The notes: generated by a model not told the origin, from the sequence alone. A stretch of DNA of 54,522 bases from Oscillospiraceae bacterium (GCA_015068425.1 SVKK01000013.1:1-54522); one strand, 5' to 3'. Counted from the stretch's first letter, positions 16,567 through 24,765 are shown. Program-made: numbers and translations.

Positions 16567-16996
16567 ATTTGCTCCTGCGTCTGACAATAATTTCAGTGAT
16601 GTTGGTCAGCACGGTTTCGCCGTGCTGATTTCGTACGAAAAAGGTGATTTCAACAATGCCGTTTTTTTCGCTTCTCTCGCTTTTGGCGGTGATGAGGGCT
16701 CTGCCGAAAAGGGTGTCATCGGCAAAAACCGGCTTGTGCCATTCGATTTTGGTGGATTTTCCCGCCAAAAACTCGCTGCCGAAAACATCCTGCTCCAGAT
16801 ATTTGTTCCAGACGGACATGAAAGTCATCACCCCGGGGGCAAGAAGCGCCCCAAAGGGGCTTGCCTTCGCGTATTCCTCGTCGGTGTGGATGGGTCTGCT
16901 GTCATAGTCTTTTGCAAAGGAGAGCATCTTTTCCTTTTTGATTACAACAGGCTCTATTTCAATTTCCGTGTTCAGCTTTATATCTTCAAAAAACAT
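16565..16996 (-). CDS. MaoC-like hot-dog dehydratase
   Basis: 143 residues with the hydratase-2 signature DYDSRPIHTDEEYAKASPFG, whose Asp and His are the catalytic pair of (R)-specific enoyl-CoA hydratases, followed by LLAPG. The hot-dog fold is complete. It probably hydrates an enoyl-CoA or related thioester, yet no CoA-metabolism gene is nearby. Start chosen at the ATG with GGGAG 7 bases upstream; an upstream extension would be out of family. Confidence 0.85.
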   Translation of the reverse strand: MFFEDIKLNTEIEIEPVVIKKEKMLSFAKDYDSRPIHTDEEYAKASPFGALLAPGVMTFMSVWNKYLEQDVFGSEFLAGKSTKIEWHKPVFADDTLFGRALITAKSERSEKNGIVEITFFVRNQHGETVLTNITEIIVRRRSK

Positions 16997-17072
16997 AGCT
17001 TTCTCCCGTGGTGACATTTGCTGACAGTATAGCACTGCTTGCGCCAAAATTCCATAAAGTTTTTCAAAAAGA

Positions 17073-17078
17073 TATAAT
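17073..17078 (+). promoter_or_regulatory. -10 element for the tiny-gene cluster
   Basis: TATAAT with TTCCAT 17 bases before it (17050-17055) gives a weak-35/strong-10 promoter 73 bases upstream of the first tiny gene. Confidence 0.45.
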
Positions 17079-17150
17079 GCGCGCATATGTCCCGATTATT
17101 GGACATAAAGAGGGATAAAATCGGTATATAAAGAAAGGGAGGTAAAAATT

Positions 17151-17237
17151 ATGGTAGCTGCAGCGTTGATAGTATTCCCGATAATTTATATACCCCTTGC
17201 GGTCATTGCAAAATTGGTGAAAGGCTATATGCGTTAA
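17151..17237 (+). CDS. 28-residue single-helix membrane peptide
   Basis: ATG is preceded by AAAGGGAGG 7 bases away, a near-perfect site. The peptide is a single hydrophobic helix (AALIVFPIIYIPLAVIA) followed by a basic tail (KLVKGYMR), so it would insert with its C-terminus in the cytoplasm. It is the first of four tiny genes spaced 15-30 bases apart and each with its own good ribosome site, which argues for translation. Function unknown; it is too short for normal gene callers. Confidence 0.6.
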   Translation: MVAAALIVFPIIYIPLAVIAKLVKGYMR

Positions 17238-17253
17238 AAAGGAGAAACAAAAA

Positions 17254-17370
17254 ATGGACGAAATTTTCGGCGGCATCTTCGATTTTAATAATGACGGAGT
17301 CACGGATGATATTGAGCTTGCTCTGGCTTTTCAAATAATTTCCGAAAGCGAGAGCGAGGACGAAGATTAA
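17254..17370 (+). CDS. 38-residue acidic protein with EF-hand-like loop
   Basis: AAGGAG lies 8 bases before the ATG. Residues 10-21 read DFNNDGVTDDIE, which fits the 12-position EF-hand loop: Asp1, Asn3, Asp5, Gly6, Asp9 and Glu12. A helix-like segment (IELALAFQII) and a Glu/Asp/Ser tail follow. One EF-hand is a minimal Ca-binding unit, and these usually pair, so a dimer is conceivable. It sits 16 bases after the membrane peptide and 19 before the next tiny gene. Calcium binding is an inference from the motif. Confidence 0.65.
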   Translation: MDEIFGGIFDFNNDGVTDDIELALAFQIISESESEDED

Positions 17371-17389
17371 AGAAAGCGGGTGGAGAGAA

Positions 17390-17596
17390 ATGGGAAGTAT
17401 TCTTACAAGAGAGCAGATCGATACGCGTCTGAAAAGATATTATGAGGCCAACTACGGCGAGTACGGAAAAGATATATGGTTTGAGATGCCCGCGGCCAAT
17501 GTATGGATGTTCGTCCGGGATGAGCGGCTTATTACCCTGCGCTGCCATATCGTTTCCGGCGAGGTGGCGGAATCCACCGCGCCCTATGAAATGTGA
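17390..17596 (+). CDS. 68-residue hypothetical protein
   Basis: GGTGGAG lies 5-6 bases before the ATG. The protein has a charged helical first half (TREQIDTRLKRYYEANY) and a strand-rich second half (VWMFVRDERLITLRCHIVSG). There is no signal peptide or membrane helix. I do not recognise it. Third gene of the tiny cluster; the next starts 21 bases on. Confidence 0.65.
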   Translation: MGSILTREQIDTRLKRYYEANYGEYGKDIWFEMPAANVWMFVRDERLITLRCHIVSGEVAESTAPYEM

Positions 17597-17617
17597 TCAT
17601 TTTTAGGAGGGGAAAGT

Positions 17618-17809
17618 ATGCATCTTCTTTTTATTGCGGCGATCGTATACGGCATTTACGAATGCATAAAAACGGCAACAACGAAGCCGCTGCCTCCCGA
17701 TGCCTTTGAAAATCATGAGCTCTATATGAAGGACCTTGGCACCGGAATGGGAATGAAGCAAATTCTGAAAAATGCCGAGAGAGGGAAATATAAGTTCCCA
17801 CCCAAGTGA
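17618..17809 (+). CDS. 63-residue membrane-anchored hypothetical protein
   Basis: AGGAGGGG lies 5 bases before the ATG. One N-terminal hydrophobic helix (LLFIAAIVYGIYECI) is followed by ~45 polar residues. It is the fourth and last gene of the cluster and is followed by a terminator. Function unknown. Confidence 0.65.
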   Translation: MHLLFIAAIVYGIYECIKTATTKPLPPDAFENHELYMKDLGTGMGMKQILKNAERGKYKFPPK

Positions 17810-17842
17810 ACGGACGTAGCTTTTCAATTATCTTATAAAAAC

Positions 17843-17874
17843 AAAACCCCGGATCTTTCGTTCCGGGGAGTTTT
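17843..17874. terminator. terminator closing the tiny-gene cluster
   Basis: AAAACCCCGGA / TCCGGGGAGTTTT, loop about 8 bases, next to the convergent RHH gene. A close relative of this hairpin is at 18338-18365. Confidence 0.85.
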
Positions 17875-17876
17875 GC

Positions 17877-18047
17877 CTATTCCTCTTTCAAGTCCTCAAG
17901 GGCGGCCTTAACGGCAGCTATAACAAAGGCGGAAAATGTACAGTCTTTGCCGGCAATGGCCTGCTCCACCTCTGCGATAACATCGTTTGGAAAACGGATG
18001 GTCTTGTTGCTGGTGGGCGGTGTGGCTGGAATTTTGAACTTTGCCAT
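17877..18047 (-). CDS. ribbon-helix-helix regulator (YlcI/YnfO-like)
   Basis: 56 residues. NKTIRFPNDVIAEVEQAIAG is the first strand and helix of an RHH fold of the MetJ/Arc type, followed by CTFSAFVIAAVKAALEDL as the second helix. It should bind DNA as a dimer of dimers. GAGGTG is 6 bases before the chosen ATG. The gene is divergent from a zinc-ribbon gene, and the 111-base gap between them carries repeated TGCATT words and a 13-bp perfect palindrome, so autoregulation and control of the neighbour are likely. No toxin gene is evident. Confidence 0.8.
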   Translation of the reverse strand: MAKFKIPATPPTSNKTIRFPNDVIAEVEQAIAGKDCTFSAFVIAAVKAALEDLKEE

Positions 18048-18058
18048 AAATGCACCTC

Positions 18059-18132
18059 GCAATACATTCGTATTGCATTCAGTTTATGCTGAAAATGCAC
18101 TTAAATATGCATTGCGTTTGCAATGCATATTT
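18059..18132. promoter_or_regulatory. palindromic operator region between the RHH gene and its neighbour
   Basis: AAATATGCATTGC / GCAATGCATATTT (18103-18115, 18120-18132, loop GTTT) is a perfect 13-bp inverted repeat, and GCAATAC / GTATTGC (18059-18065, 18070-18076) is a second one. The word AATGCA or its complement recurs five or more times. Repeated short half-sites are typical RHH operators. Confidence 0.6.
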
Positions 18133-18140
18133 GCTATGCT
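18112..18140 (+). promoter_or_regulatory. promoter of the small zinc-ribbon gene
   Basis: TTGCGT, 17 bases, TATGCT. The -35 lies in the loop and right arm of the 13-bp palindrome, so a bound RHH protein would block it. Confidence 0.55.
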
Positions 18141-18158
18141 GATACAGAGGTGAAAGAT

Positions 18159-18332
18159 ATGGCTGAGTTTTGTGTCGACTGTTGGAACAAACTGAACGGG
18201 AAAAAGGGCAATCCGACAAAATATGTCCTATCCAAAGAGGTGGATTTGTGCGAGGGCTGCGGCAAATATAAGAGAGTTATTGTTCGCGTGGAGGAAAAAC
18301 CGTTCAAACTTTTATTATTTCGAAAAAGATAA
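18159..18332 (+). CDS. 57-residue putative zinc-ribbon protein
   Basis: GAGGTGA lies 6 bases before the ATG. CVDC at 5-8 and CEGC at 32-35 form a two-knuckle metal site, with a basic C-terminal tail. Such small treble-clef or ribbon proteins occur in many Firmicutes without assigned function. It is divergent from the RHH regulator and its promoter overlaps the palindromic operator. Confidence 0.7.
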   Translation: MAEFCVDCWNKLNGKKGNPTKYVLSKEVDLCEGCGKYKRVIVRVEEKPFKLLLFRKR

Positions 18333-18337
18333 AAACA

Positions 18338-18365
18338 AAACCCCGGAACTTTCGTTCCGGGGTTT
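18338..18365. terminator. bidirectional terminator (zinc-ribbon gene and tRNA-Arg)
   Basis: AAACCCCGGAAC / GTTCCGGGGTTT with loop TTTC; the minus strand continues into TTTTGTTTTT. It ends two bases from the tRNA-Arg 3' end. Confidence 0.88.
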
Positions 18366-18367
18366 CT

Positions 18368-18444
18368 TGGCACGCCCTAAGAGATTCGAACTCCTGACCT
18401 TCTGGTCCGTAGCCAGACGCTCTATCCAGCTGAGCTAAGAGCGC
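18368..18444 (-). tRNA. tRNA-Arg (ACG anticodon)
   Basis: On the minus strand a 77-base cloverleaf: D-arm AGCTCAGCTGGATAGAGC, anticodon stem TCTGG/CCAGA around CTACGGA (anticodon ACG), T-loop GTTCGAATC, discriminator G and an encoded CCA. The acceptor stem has G:U wobbles at 1:72 and 5:68 but pairs throughout. Confidence 0.95.
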
Positions 18445-18532
18445 ATACCAATTCGTGCTTGAGAATAATAGCACATCGAAAACCAAAAAGCAAGAGTTTT
18501 TTTAAACTTTTTTAAGTTTTTTAAATTTTTAC

Positions 18533-18694
18533 TTACATTCCTATGGCGTCGCTCATCTTTTCCACCATGTCCTCCATGTTTCGGACAGCTCTGTGGATCA
18601 TTTTCTTGCTGCGGCGCTTATCCATAGAAAGACCCGCGCCAACGCAGACGCCCAGAATCATACCGGCGCCCATACCTTTGATAAATCCGCACAT
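18533..18694 (-). CDS. 53-residue Gly-rich single-pass membrane protein
   Basis: GAAGGAG lies 9 bases before this ATG (and 3 before an ATG six bases further up). Residues ~6-23 form a glycine-rich helix (GMGAGMILGVCVGAGL), followed by an amphipathic charged helix. It resembles the short YtxH-like membrane proteins of Firmicutes. Function unknown. Isolated single gene. Confidence 0.65.
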   Translation of the reverse strand: MCGFIKGMGAGMILGVCVGAGLSMDKRRSKKMIHRAVRNMEDMVEKMSDAIGM

Positions 18695-18818
18695 ATTCAT
18701 TCACTCCTTCAGACTTTTTAAGTCTGTCTTATTATGCCCGACAGAGCTGCTTATAATGATTGCGAAAAAAATACTTTTTATGGTAAAATAAGAAAAAATG
18801 ATGAAGGGCGGACAAAAT

Positions 18819-20861
18819 ATGGAAAAGGAAATTCGCCGAAGCGCCTGCGGAATATGCTCAAAACGCTGCGTTGTTGATTTGTGCCTTGAGGATGGAGAAA
18901 TCTTATCTGTCCGACCCGTGGGGGAGAAGGGTTTTGAAAACTGCAGCAATATGTGCGTGAAAGGCGCACTGGGCGCATCTTACCGCAGCCGCGCCGACCG
19001 TCTGCGCACTCCTCTTCGCCGCGTGGGAGAAAAAGGAGAAGGTCGCTTCGAGCCCATAAGCTGGGATGAGGCTCTTGGGGAGATAGCCGAAAAGCTTCTC
19101 ACCCTCCGCGATGAAAGCGGAGCCGACAGCGTTGCCTTTTTCTCGGGCTACACCAAGTGGTACCGTCCTATGCTCCGCCGCCTCGCGACACTTTTCGGCA
19201 GCTCCAACTATGCAACGGAATCCAGTTCCTGCCACCGCGCCGCCATAATTGGAAATATATGCGATACGGGAATGCAGTCCTCCCCGGACTATGCCAACGC
19301 GGGCATTTTGCTCGTGACGGCAAGGGGCAGATTTACCCCCGCAGCCAAGGCGGCTGCCAAAAAGGGTATGAAAATTGTAGCGGTAGACCCCTATCTCAGC
19401 CCCGACATTGAAAAGTATGCCGATGAGCATCTGCGCCTGCGTCCGGGCACAGACGTTGCCCTTGCCTACGGTATCGCCCGCGAGCTTATCATCATGGGGA
19501 AGGCGGACGAGGAATATATAGAAAAATATGTTCATGGCTATGAGCAATACAAAGCCCGCGCTATGGAATTCACTCCCGAAAGGGTTGAAGAAATATGCGG
19601 CATCAGCTCCGAGGGGCTGAAAAAGACCGCAAAGCTGATTGCCGATAATCTGCCTATGAGCCTGCAGGAGGGATTCACGGGGCTCATCCACCACCGCGGC
19701 GGAGTTTCAGCCATTAGAGCCTGGAGCGCTCTTTGCGCCATCTGCGGCTGCTACGGACGCAGGGGCGGCAACCTGCCCAAGGGCGTACTTCGCAGCAACG
19801 GCCACATTAAAACTCCCTTCCGTAATTTTGAAATGGCTCATCCCGTTGAACTGCCCACAGATAAGCGCATCGGAGCGAAAAAGTTCCCAGTTTGGAACGC
19901 CCTTTTGGACGAATGTCAGGCTATGGAGTTTCCCGCGGCGGTGGAAAGAGGGGAACTGAAAGGGATTTTTGCCTTGGGTATGAACGCGAGAATGTTTCCT
20001 GACAGCGAGGGAATGTTTGAAACTCTTCGAAAAATACCCTTTTTCGTGGACTGCGATATCTGGCTTAGCGACAGCGCAAAGTATGCGGATATAGTGCTGC
20101 CCGTCAGCGTGTCCTATGAACGCAGTCAGCTGAGCGAGGTTTGCATGGATTCCAAACTCCTTTGGGTGGATGCAGCAGTTGAAAGCATAGGGGAGAGCAG
20201 AAGCGACGAGGACATTATAATTGCTGTGGCAAGGGCTCTGGGTATAAAGGATGAGCTTTTCGACGGAGGCGCCGATGCATGCAGAAGCTTCCTTCTTGAA
20301 GGTACGGGCATAAGTCTTGAGCAGCTGCGCAGTGAAAAAAAGCCTCTTGCAATTCCCCATTTTGCCCTGCCGAGACCCTTGGAGGAAGGCTTCCCCACCC
20401 CCAGCGGCAAATATGAGCTTTGGTCGGAGACTATAGCCGCCTATAGCGACCTTGACCCCCTGCCCGCTTTCATTGACCCTCTGGAGGGCAGCGACACCGA
20501 GACCTTCCCGCTGATTTTGCAGGCAGGTGTGCGCACTGACCGCTATGCCCATGCCTTCCACAGCCGCACCCATACCGTGGAAGCCATTAGAGCTCTGCGC
20601 CCTATTGCCGCGGTGGATATGCATCCCGAGGATGCGGCCGCTCTCGGTCTTGAAAAGGGCGATAAGGTGAAGCTGGAGACGGCTTTTGGCTCAATTAATG
20701 TGGCAGTGGATATAGACAGCCGCTTGCTTAAAGGCTGCGTGAATATGTATCACGGCTATAGCGAGGCGGATGTGAACAGTCTTTTCCCGGGAGATTATCT
20801 GGATAGTTATTCCGGCTTCCCCGGCTATAAGGCCATTGCCTGCCGGGTGCGTAAAGGCTGA
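18819..20861 (+). CDS. molybdopterin (Mo/W) oxidoreductase, DMSO-reductase superfamily
   Basis: 680 residues. The N-terminal 4Fe-4S site is Cys10-x2-Cys13-x3-Cys17-x28-Cys46, with CVKG giving the usual basic residue after the last cysteine. The Moco domains and the C-terminal dinucleotide-binding barrel (GVRTDRYAHAFHSRTHT) follow. The metal ligand is probably Cys138 in SSSCHRA, as in thiosulfate/polysulfide reductase relatives. No Tat signal and no electron-transfer subunit is adjacent, so it is likely cytosolic and may act alone. The substrate is unknown. The window also encodes a tungstate/molybdate importer and two MoeA proteins, which fits a Mo- or W-enzyme. GAAGGGCGG before this ATG decides the start. 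Confidence 0.9.
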   Translation: MEKEIRRSACGICSKRCVVDLCLEDGEILSVRPVGEKGFENCSNMCVKGALGASYRSRADRLRTPLRRVGEKGEGRFEPISWDEALGEIAEKLLTLRDESGADSVAFFSGYTKWYRPMLRRLATLFGSSNYATESSSCHRAAIIGNICDTGMQSSPDYANAGILLVTARGRFTPAAKAAAKKGMKIVAVDPYLSPDIEKYADEHLRLRPGTDVALAYGIARELIIMGKADEEYIEKYVHGYEQYKARAMEFTPERVEEICGISSEGLKKTAKLIADNLPMSLQEGFTGLIHHRGGVSAIRAWSALCAICGCYGRRGGNLPKGVLRSNGHIKTPFRNFEMAHPVELPTDKRIGAKKFPVWNALLDECQAMEFPAAVERGELKGIFALGMNARMFPDSEGMFETLRKIPFFVDCDIWLSDSAKYADIVLPVSVSYERSQLSEVCMDSKLLWVDAAVESIGESRSDEDIIIAVARALGIKDELFDGGADACRSFLLEGTGISLEQLRSEKKPLAIPHFALPRPLEEGFPTPSGKYELWSETIAAYSDLDPLPAFIDPLEGSDTETFPLILQAGVRTDRYAHAFHSRTHTVEAIRALRPIAAVDMHPEDAAALGLEKGDKVKLETAFGSINVAVDIDSRLLKGCVNMYHGYSEADVNSLFPGDYLDSYSGFPGYKAIACRVRKG

Positions 20862-20949
20862 GCTTTTGGCAATATTTATAATATGATTGCGTAGAATACG
20901 CATTGTGTGATAAAATAACTAAACTATGCTCAAAACGAGGTAAGGATTT

Positions 20950-21723
20950 ATGACAGTAAAGGTTTTGGCGGTGGGCGATGTCTGCGGCAGAGTTGGTCTG
21001 GACTTCCTGAGAAGAAATCTCCGTAAGATTCAGCGTCAGTATGCCATAGATTTCACTGTGGTCAACGGAGAAAACGCCAATGTTGTGGGCGTAACTCCCC
21101 AGCAGTGCGAGGAAATATTCGATTGCGGAGCAGATGTTATCACTCTGGGCAACCATACGTGGATGCGTACGGAAATACAGGACTATCTCGACCATGCCAG
21201 CGCCTGCCTTCGTCCGGCAAACTTTGCACCTCAGTGCCCCGGTCAGGGTGTGGGAGTCTATCCCACCCGCTTTGGAAATATATGCGTTGCAAACCTCATC
21301 GGCAGGTACGGTCTCGATACCAATACGGATAATCCCTTCGTGGTGGCAGATAACATTATGGCGGATGTGGATGCCAAGATAATTCTTGTGGACTTCCATG
21401 CGGAGGCCACCAGCGAAAAGCTTGCAATGGGCTATTTCCTTGATGGCCGCGCCAGCGCGGTTTGGGGAACTCATACCCACGTTCAGACCAGTGATTGCGA
21501 TGTTTTGCCCGATGGCACGGGATATATCACTGATCTTGGTATGACGGGACCTCAAAATTCCGTTATCGGCATAGCTCCTCAGCAGAGCATAGGAAAGTTT
21601 CTTGGTGATCCTCCCCGGCGCTATAGTCCCGCGGGCGGTCCCGGAAAAATGGAATGCGCAATTTTTGAGATAGACAGCGAAAGCGGAAGATGCCTTAAGG
21701 CGGAGGCTTTGAGAATTTTATGA
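20950..21723 (+). CDS. ymdB: YmdB-family metallophosphoesterase
   Basis: 257 residues with the metallophosphoesterase signatures in YmdB order: GDVCGRVG, NGENAN, LGNHTW, DFHAE, and GTHTHVQT, then the family's closing region. YmdB of B. subtilis is a 2',3'/3',5'-cyclic nucleotide phosphodiesterase that affects biofilm formation and often sits by rny; here it instead leads a three-gene unit with YhaO- and YhaN-like genes. GAGGTAAGG 5 bases before the ATG. Its stop overlaps the next start as ATGA. Confidence 0.92.
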   Translation: MTVKVLAVGDVCGRVGLDFLRRNLRKIQRQYAIDFTVVNGENANVVGVTPQQCEEIFDCGADVITLGNHTWMRTEIQDYLDHASACLRPANFAPQCPGQGVGVYPTRFGNICVANLIGRYGLDTNTDNPFVVADNIMADVDAKIILVDFHAEATSEKLAMGYFLDGRASAVWGTHTHVQTSDCDVLPDGTGYITDLGMTGPQNSVIGIAPQQSIGKFLGDPPRRYSPAGGPGKMECAIFEIDSESGRCLKAEALRIL

Positions 21724-22805
21724 GTGAATGCTTGAAAATTATCCATGCTGCGGACCTGCATCTGGATTCTCCCTTTGAGGCTCTGGGTGAAAAAGCCGCG
21801 ATGCGCAGACGGGAACAGCGGGAATTGCTTTTTGCAATTGCCGAGCTTTCACGGGAGAAGAAGGCGGATATGGTGCTTCTTGCCGGAGACCTTCTGGATA
21901 GCTCCAGCGCCTATGCCGAAACCATTGAGGCTCTCTCTGCGGCCTTTGGCAGCCTTGATTGCCCTGTTTTCATCTCTCCCGGCAACCATGACTGCCTGCG
22001 CCCCGGCTCACCCTATCTGAGAGCCGATATACCCGAAAATATCCGGATTTTCAGGGGTGGATGGGAATGCGTCCATCTTAAAGAAAAAGGCGCGAGAATT
22101 TATGGCGCGGGTTATACTGATATTATCTGCCCGCCCCTTCTCCGCTCCTTCCACGCGGAGCGGGAGGAAGGCGTTTTGAACATAGGACTTCTCCACGGAG
22201 ACTTGGGCGGGGTGGATAGCCGCTACTGCCCCATTACCGCCGAGGAGGTGGCTGCCAGCGGGTTTGATTATCTGGCTCTCGGCCACCAGCATACATACAG
22301 CGGACTTATCCGCTGGGGAGAAACGGTCTGCGCCTATCCCGGCTGCGGCGAGGGAAGAGGCTTCGATGAATGCGGCGAAAAGGGCGTCTTGTATATTGAG
22401 CTTGCCGAAGGCGGCGTAAAGGGAGAGTTTGTTCCTCTTGCCAAACGCCGATACGAGATAATGGAGCTTGATATATCCGAGGGTATTCCCCCTTGCCCCT
22501 CCGGCAGAGAAAACGATATTGTGCGTATTATTTTCCGGGGCGAAAGCGACAGCGCGCCGAATTTGGACGCTATTGCGCGGGAATGGGAAGGAAACTTTTT
22601 TGCCCTTCAGCTTCGGGACCGAAGCACCTTGCGCCGTGAGCTTTGGGAGGGCAGCTCTCAGGATAGCCTGAGAGGACTTTTCCTGAGGAAAATGCGTGAA
22701 AGATACGAAAACGCCCAAAACGAGGGCGAAAAGCAAAAAATTATTCAGGCTCTGCGTTGGGGTCTGGCTGCCCTTGAGGGCGGAGAGGCGGTCAAAGAGA
22801 TATGA
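21720..22805 (+). CDS. YhaO-like (SbcD-type) DNA repair exonuclease
   Basis: 361 residues. The Mre11/SbcD nuclease motifs are intact: DLHLD, GDLLD, SPGNHD, LLHGD and GHQHTY. A C-terminal capping part follows. With the ATPase-like partner encoded directly downstream (again ATGA-overlapped) it should form an SbcCD-like complex acting on DNA ends or hairpins. YhaO-YhaN pairs are known in Firmicutes as SbcCD-like modules with unclear roles. Confidence 0.9.
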   Translation: MSECLKIIHAADLHLDSPFEALGEKAAMRRREQRELLFAIAELSREKKADMVLLAGDLLDSSSAYAETIEALSAAFGSLDCPVFISPGNHDCLRPGSPYLRADIPENIRIFRGGWECVHLKEKGARIYGAGYTDIICPPLLRSFHAEREEGVLNIGLLHGDLGGVDSRYCPITAEEVAASGFDYLALGHQHTYSGLIRWGETVCAYPGCGEGRGFDECGEKGVLYIELAEGGVKGEFVPLAKRRYEIMELDISEGIPPCPSGRENDIVRIIFRGESDSAPNLDAIAREWEGNFFALQLRDRSTLRRELWEGSSQDSLRGLFLRKMRERYENAQNEGEKQKIIQALRWGLAALEGGEAVKEI

Positions 22806-24700
22806 TCATTAAAAAAATGAAGGCCAGCTTCGGCTGCCTTGAAAAAGCGGAGATGGAGCTTCACGAGGGCTTGAATGTTATAACAGCCGCCAATGAAAGC
22901 GGAAAGAGCACATGGTGTGCCTTTATACGCGCCATGCTCTACGGTGTGGACTCCTCCCAGCGCGAAAAGGGCGGCGTGAAGCCCGATAAGGTGAAGTATG
23001 CGCCGTGGTCAGGCGCCGCTATGGAAGGCGAGATGGAAATAGAGCACGAGGGCAAAGAGATAACTCTCAGCCGCACAACCAAGCTCAGCTCTGCCCCAAT
23101 GCGGGAGTTTTCCGCCGTTTACAGCGGAACTGCCCAGAGTGTAGCCGGCCTGAAAGGCGGTGATGCCGGGGAAGTTCTCACCGGAATGCCCAAAGGAGTT
23201 TTTGAAAGCAGTGTGTTTGTGCGTCAGTCCGGCATTGCCGTAAGCAACAGCGTCGAGCTTGAAAAGCGCATAAATGCCATAATCTCCAGCGGAGATGAAA
23301 CGGGAGAAAGCTTCACCGATGCCGACAGCGTTCTTCGCGCCTGGCTGAGAAAGCGCCGCCATAACCGCAGCGGAGCTATCCCTGTTATCGAAAATGAGAT
23401 ACGTGATGTGAACGCATCCATAAATGCTGCCGCAGGCGCTGTGGAGCAGCGCTGCCGGCTGGAAGAGCGTCTTGAGGAAAGCAAAGCCGCAGAGGCCGAG
23501 GCGGAAGAGACCGCACGACGCCGGAACGCTGAAAAGCGCGAAGGACTTGTGGGAACTCTGGAGACTCTCCGCAACGATATAAGCGCTCTTGAAAAGGAGG
23601 CTGCGGAATCCGAAGCTGAGGCAAAGCGCCTTGGCGCGTTGACCGAGGAGGGACCCTTCAAGGGAAGAAGTCCGGAAGAGGCTGTGCGTATTGCCACCTC
23701 CGACAGTGAAAGACTTGAGAATTTCAAGGCAATGGTTCCCGGCGCCGTGTCCTCATTCATATTCCTCGCAGTGGGCATTGCCGCTTTCCTTATAGGCCAC
23801 TTCCTCCAGATAAACTTTATAAAAGTAATAAGCTTCCCCATATTTATGGCCTTTGTTATCAGCCTTGCCATCATAAGGGCCAACAAAAACCGTGTTAAAA
23901 ACTATAGCGCCAATCTGATAAAGTATTATGAGGTGGAAGCTGCCGAGCCGGAAAAGATAATCGCGAAGGCCGAGGCTTATGCTGCCGACTGCCGTGCCGC
24001 CGAGGAAGCAAAAGCTCGCTGTGAGGAAATAGGCACAAAGCTTGAGACAAAGCGCAGCGCTCTTCGCAGCGCTGAGGAGGAGCTTCTTTCCGCCGGAATG
24101 GATGTCTCTGAAAGTCCCGTGATTGCAAGAGCCAAAGCGGAAACCGCCTTTGTGCAGCAGCAGCTTGCCCGCAAAGAGGGCGAGATAGCAGCAATGGGTG
24201 ATCCTATGGTTATGGGAACACGTTTGGAATCTCTTGAAAGCCGCCGCGATGAGCTTTTGGAGCAGTATGAAGCTCTGGAAATGGCTATATCCACCCTTCG
24301 CGAGGCCAATGACGAGATGCAGCAGCGCTTCGCACCCGAACTCGGACGCCGCGCAGGCGAAATAATGGCGCGTCTCACCGGAGGCAAGTATGCCGCTCTC
24401 AGCTTCTCCCGCGAACTGGATGCTTCTGCAAAACGGGAAGGGGACACCGTGGCTCACGAAAAGGCTTTCCTCTCCGAGGGTACCGCGGACCAGCTCTATC
24501 TGGCTCTGCGTCTTGCGATATGTGAGCTGGCCCTTCCCGAGAGCAGCTCATGCCCCATAATTCTGGACGATGCTCTTGTAAATTTTGATGATGAGCGTAT
24601 GGCTTATGCGCTGGAATTCCTTGAGGAAATGGCTGAAAAGCGCCAGATAATTCTCTTCTCCTGCCACGACAGAGAGGAAAAATTCCTGAAAAATCGCTAA
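22802..24700 (+). CDS. YhaN-like ATPase (SbcC/Rad50-type)
   Basis: 632 residues. A P-loop ANESGKST at 30-37 opens the ATPase; long coiled coils run ~190-290 and ~385-510; LDDALVNFDDER near the end is the Walker B/D-loop. Between the coils ~310-360 is a pair of strongly hydrophobic segments, a feature of YhaN-type proteins and unlike true SbcC. It would partner the YhaO nuclease, perhaps at the membrane. It is short for an SbcC (usually ~1000). Start overlaps the previous stop (ATGA). Confidence 0.88.
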   Translation: MIIKKMKASFGCLEKAEMELHEGLNVITAANESGKSTWCAFIRAMLYGVDSSQREKGGVKPDKVKYAPWSGAAMEGEMEIEHEGKEITLSRTTKLSSAPMREFSAVYSGTAQSVAGLKGGDAGEVLTGMPKGVFESSVFVRQSGIAVSNSVELEKRINAIISSGDETGESFTDADSVLRAWLRKRRHNRSGAIPVIENEIRDVNASINAAAGAVEQRCRLEERLEESKAAEAEAEETARRRNAEKREGLVGTLETLRNDISALEKEAAESEAEAKRLGALTEEGPFKGRSPEEAVRIATSDSERLENFKAMVPGAVSSFIFLAVGIAAFLIGHFLQINFIKVISFPIFMAFVISLAIIRANKNRVKNYSANLIKYYEVEAAEPEKIIAKAEAYAADCRAAEEAKARCEEIGTKLETKRSALRSAEEELLSAGMDVSESPVIARAKAETAFVQQQLARKEGEIAAMGDPMVMGTRLESLESRRDELLEQYEALEMAISTLREANDEMQQRFAPELGRRAGEIMARLTGGKYAALSFSRELDASAKREGDTVAHEKAFLSEGTADQLYLALRLAICELALPESSSCPIILDDALVNFDDERMAYALEFLEEMAEKRQIILFSCHDREEKFLKNR

Positions 24701-24715
24701 AATTTTCAAAAAATG

Positions 24716-24749
24716 CCCGCGGGATATCTTGACAAATTTATCCCGCGGG
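24716..24749. promoter_or_regulatory. 11-bp inverted repeat around the feoA -35
   Basis: CCCGCGGGATA (24716-24726) and TATCCCGCGGG (24739-24749) are exact inverted copies with TTGACA in the 12-base loop. There is no T-run, so it may be a weak terminator of yhaN or an operator; I cannot decide. Confidence 0.4.
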
Positions 24750-24757
24750 ATTATCAT
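24729..24757 (+). promoter_or_regulatory. feo promoter
   Basis: Perfect TTGACA, 17 bases, TATCAT, 60 bases before feoA. The iron box begins 9 bases after the -10. Confidence 0.75.
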
Positions 24758-24765
24758 ATATATGG

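Noticed and set aside
17877-18332. Toxin-antitoxin locus reading of the RHH and zinc-ribbon pair
   Set aside because: The genes are divergent rather than co-directional and the partner has no toxin-like motif; kept only as a regulator/target pair.
19707-21555. Minus-strand frames opposite the oxidoreductase and ymdB
   Set aside because: Both real genes on the plus strand carry full motif sets; the antisense frames do not resemble proteins.
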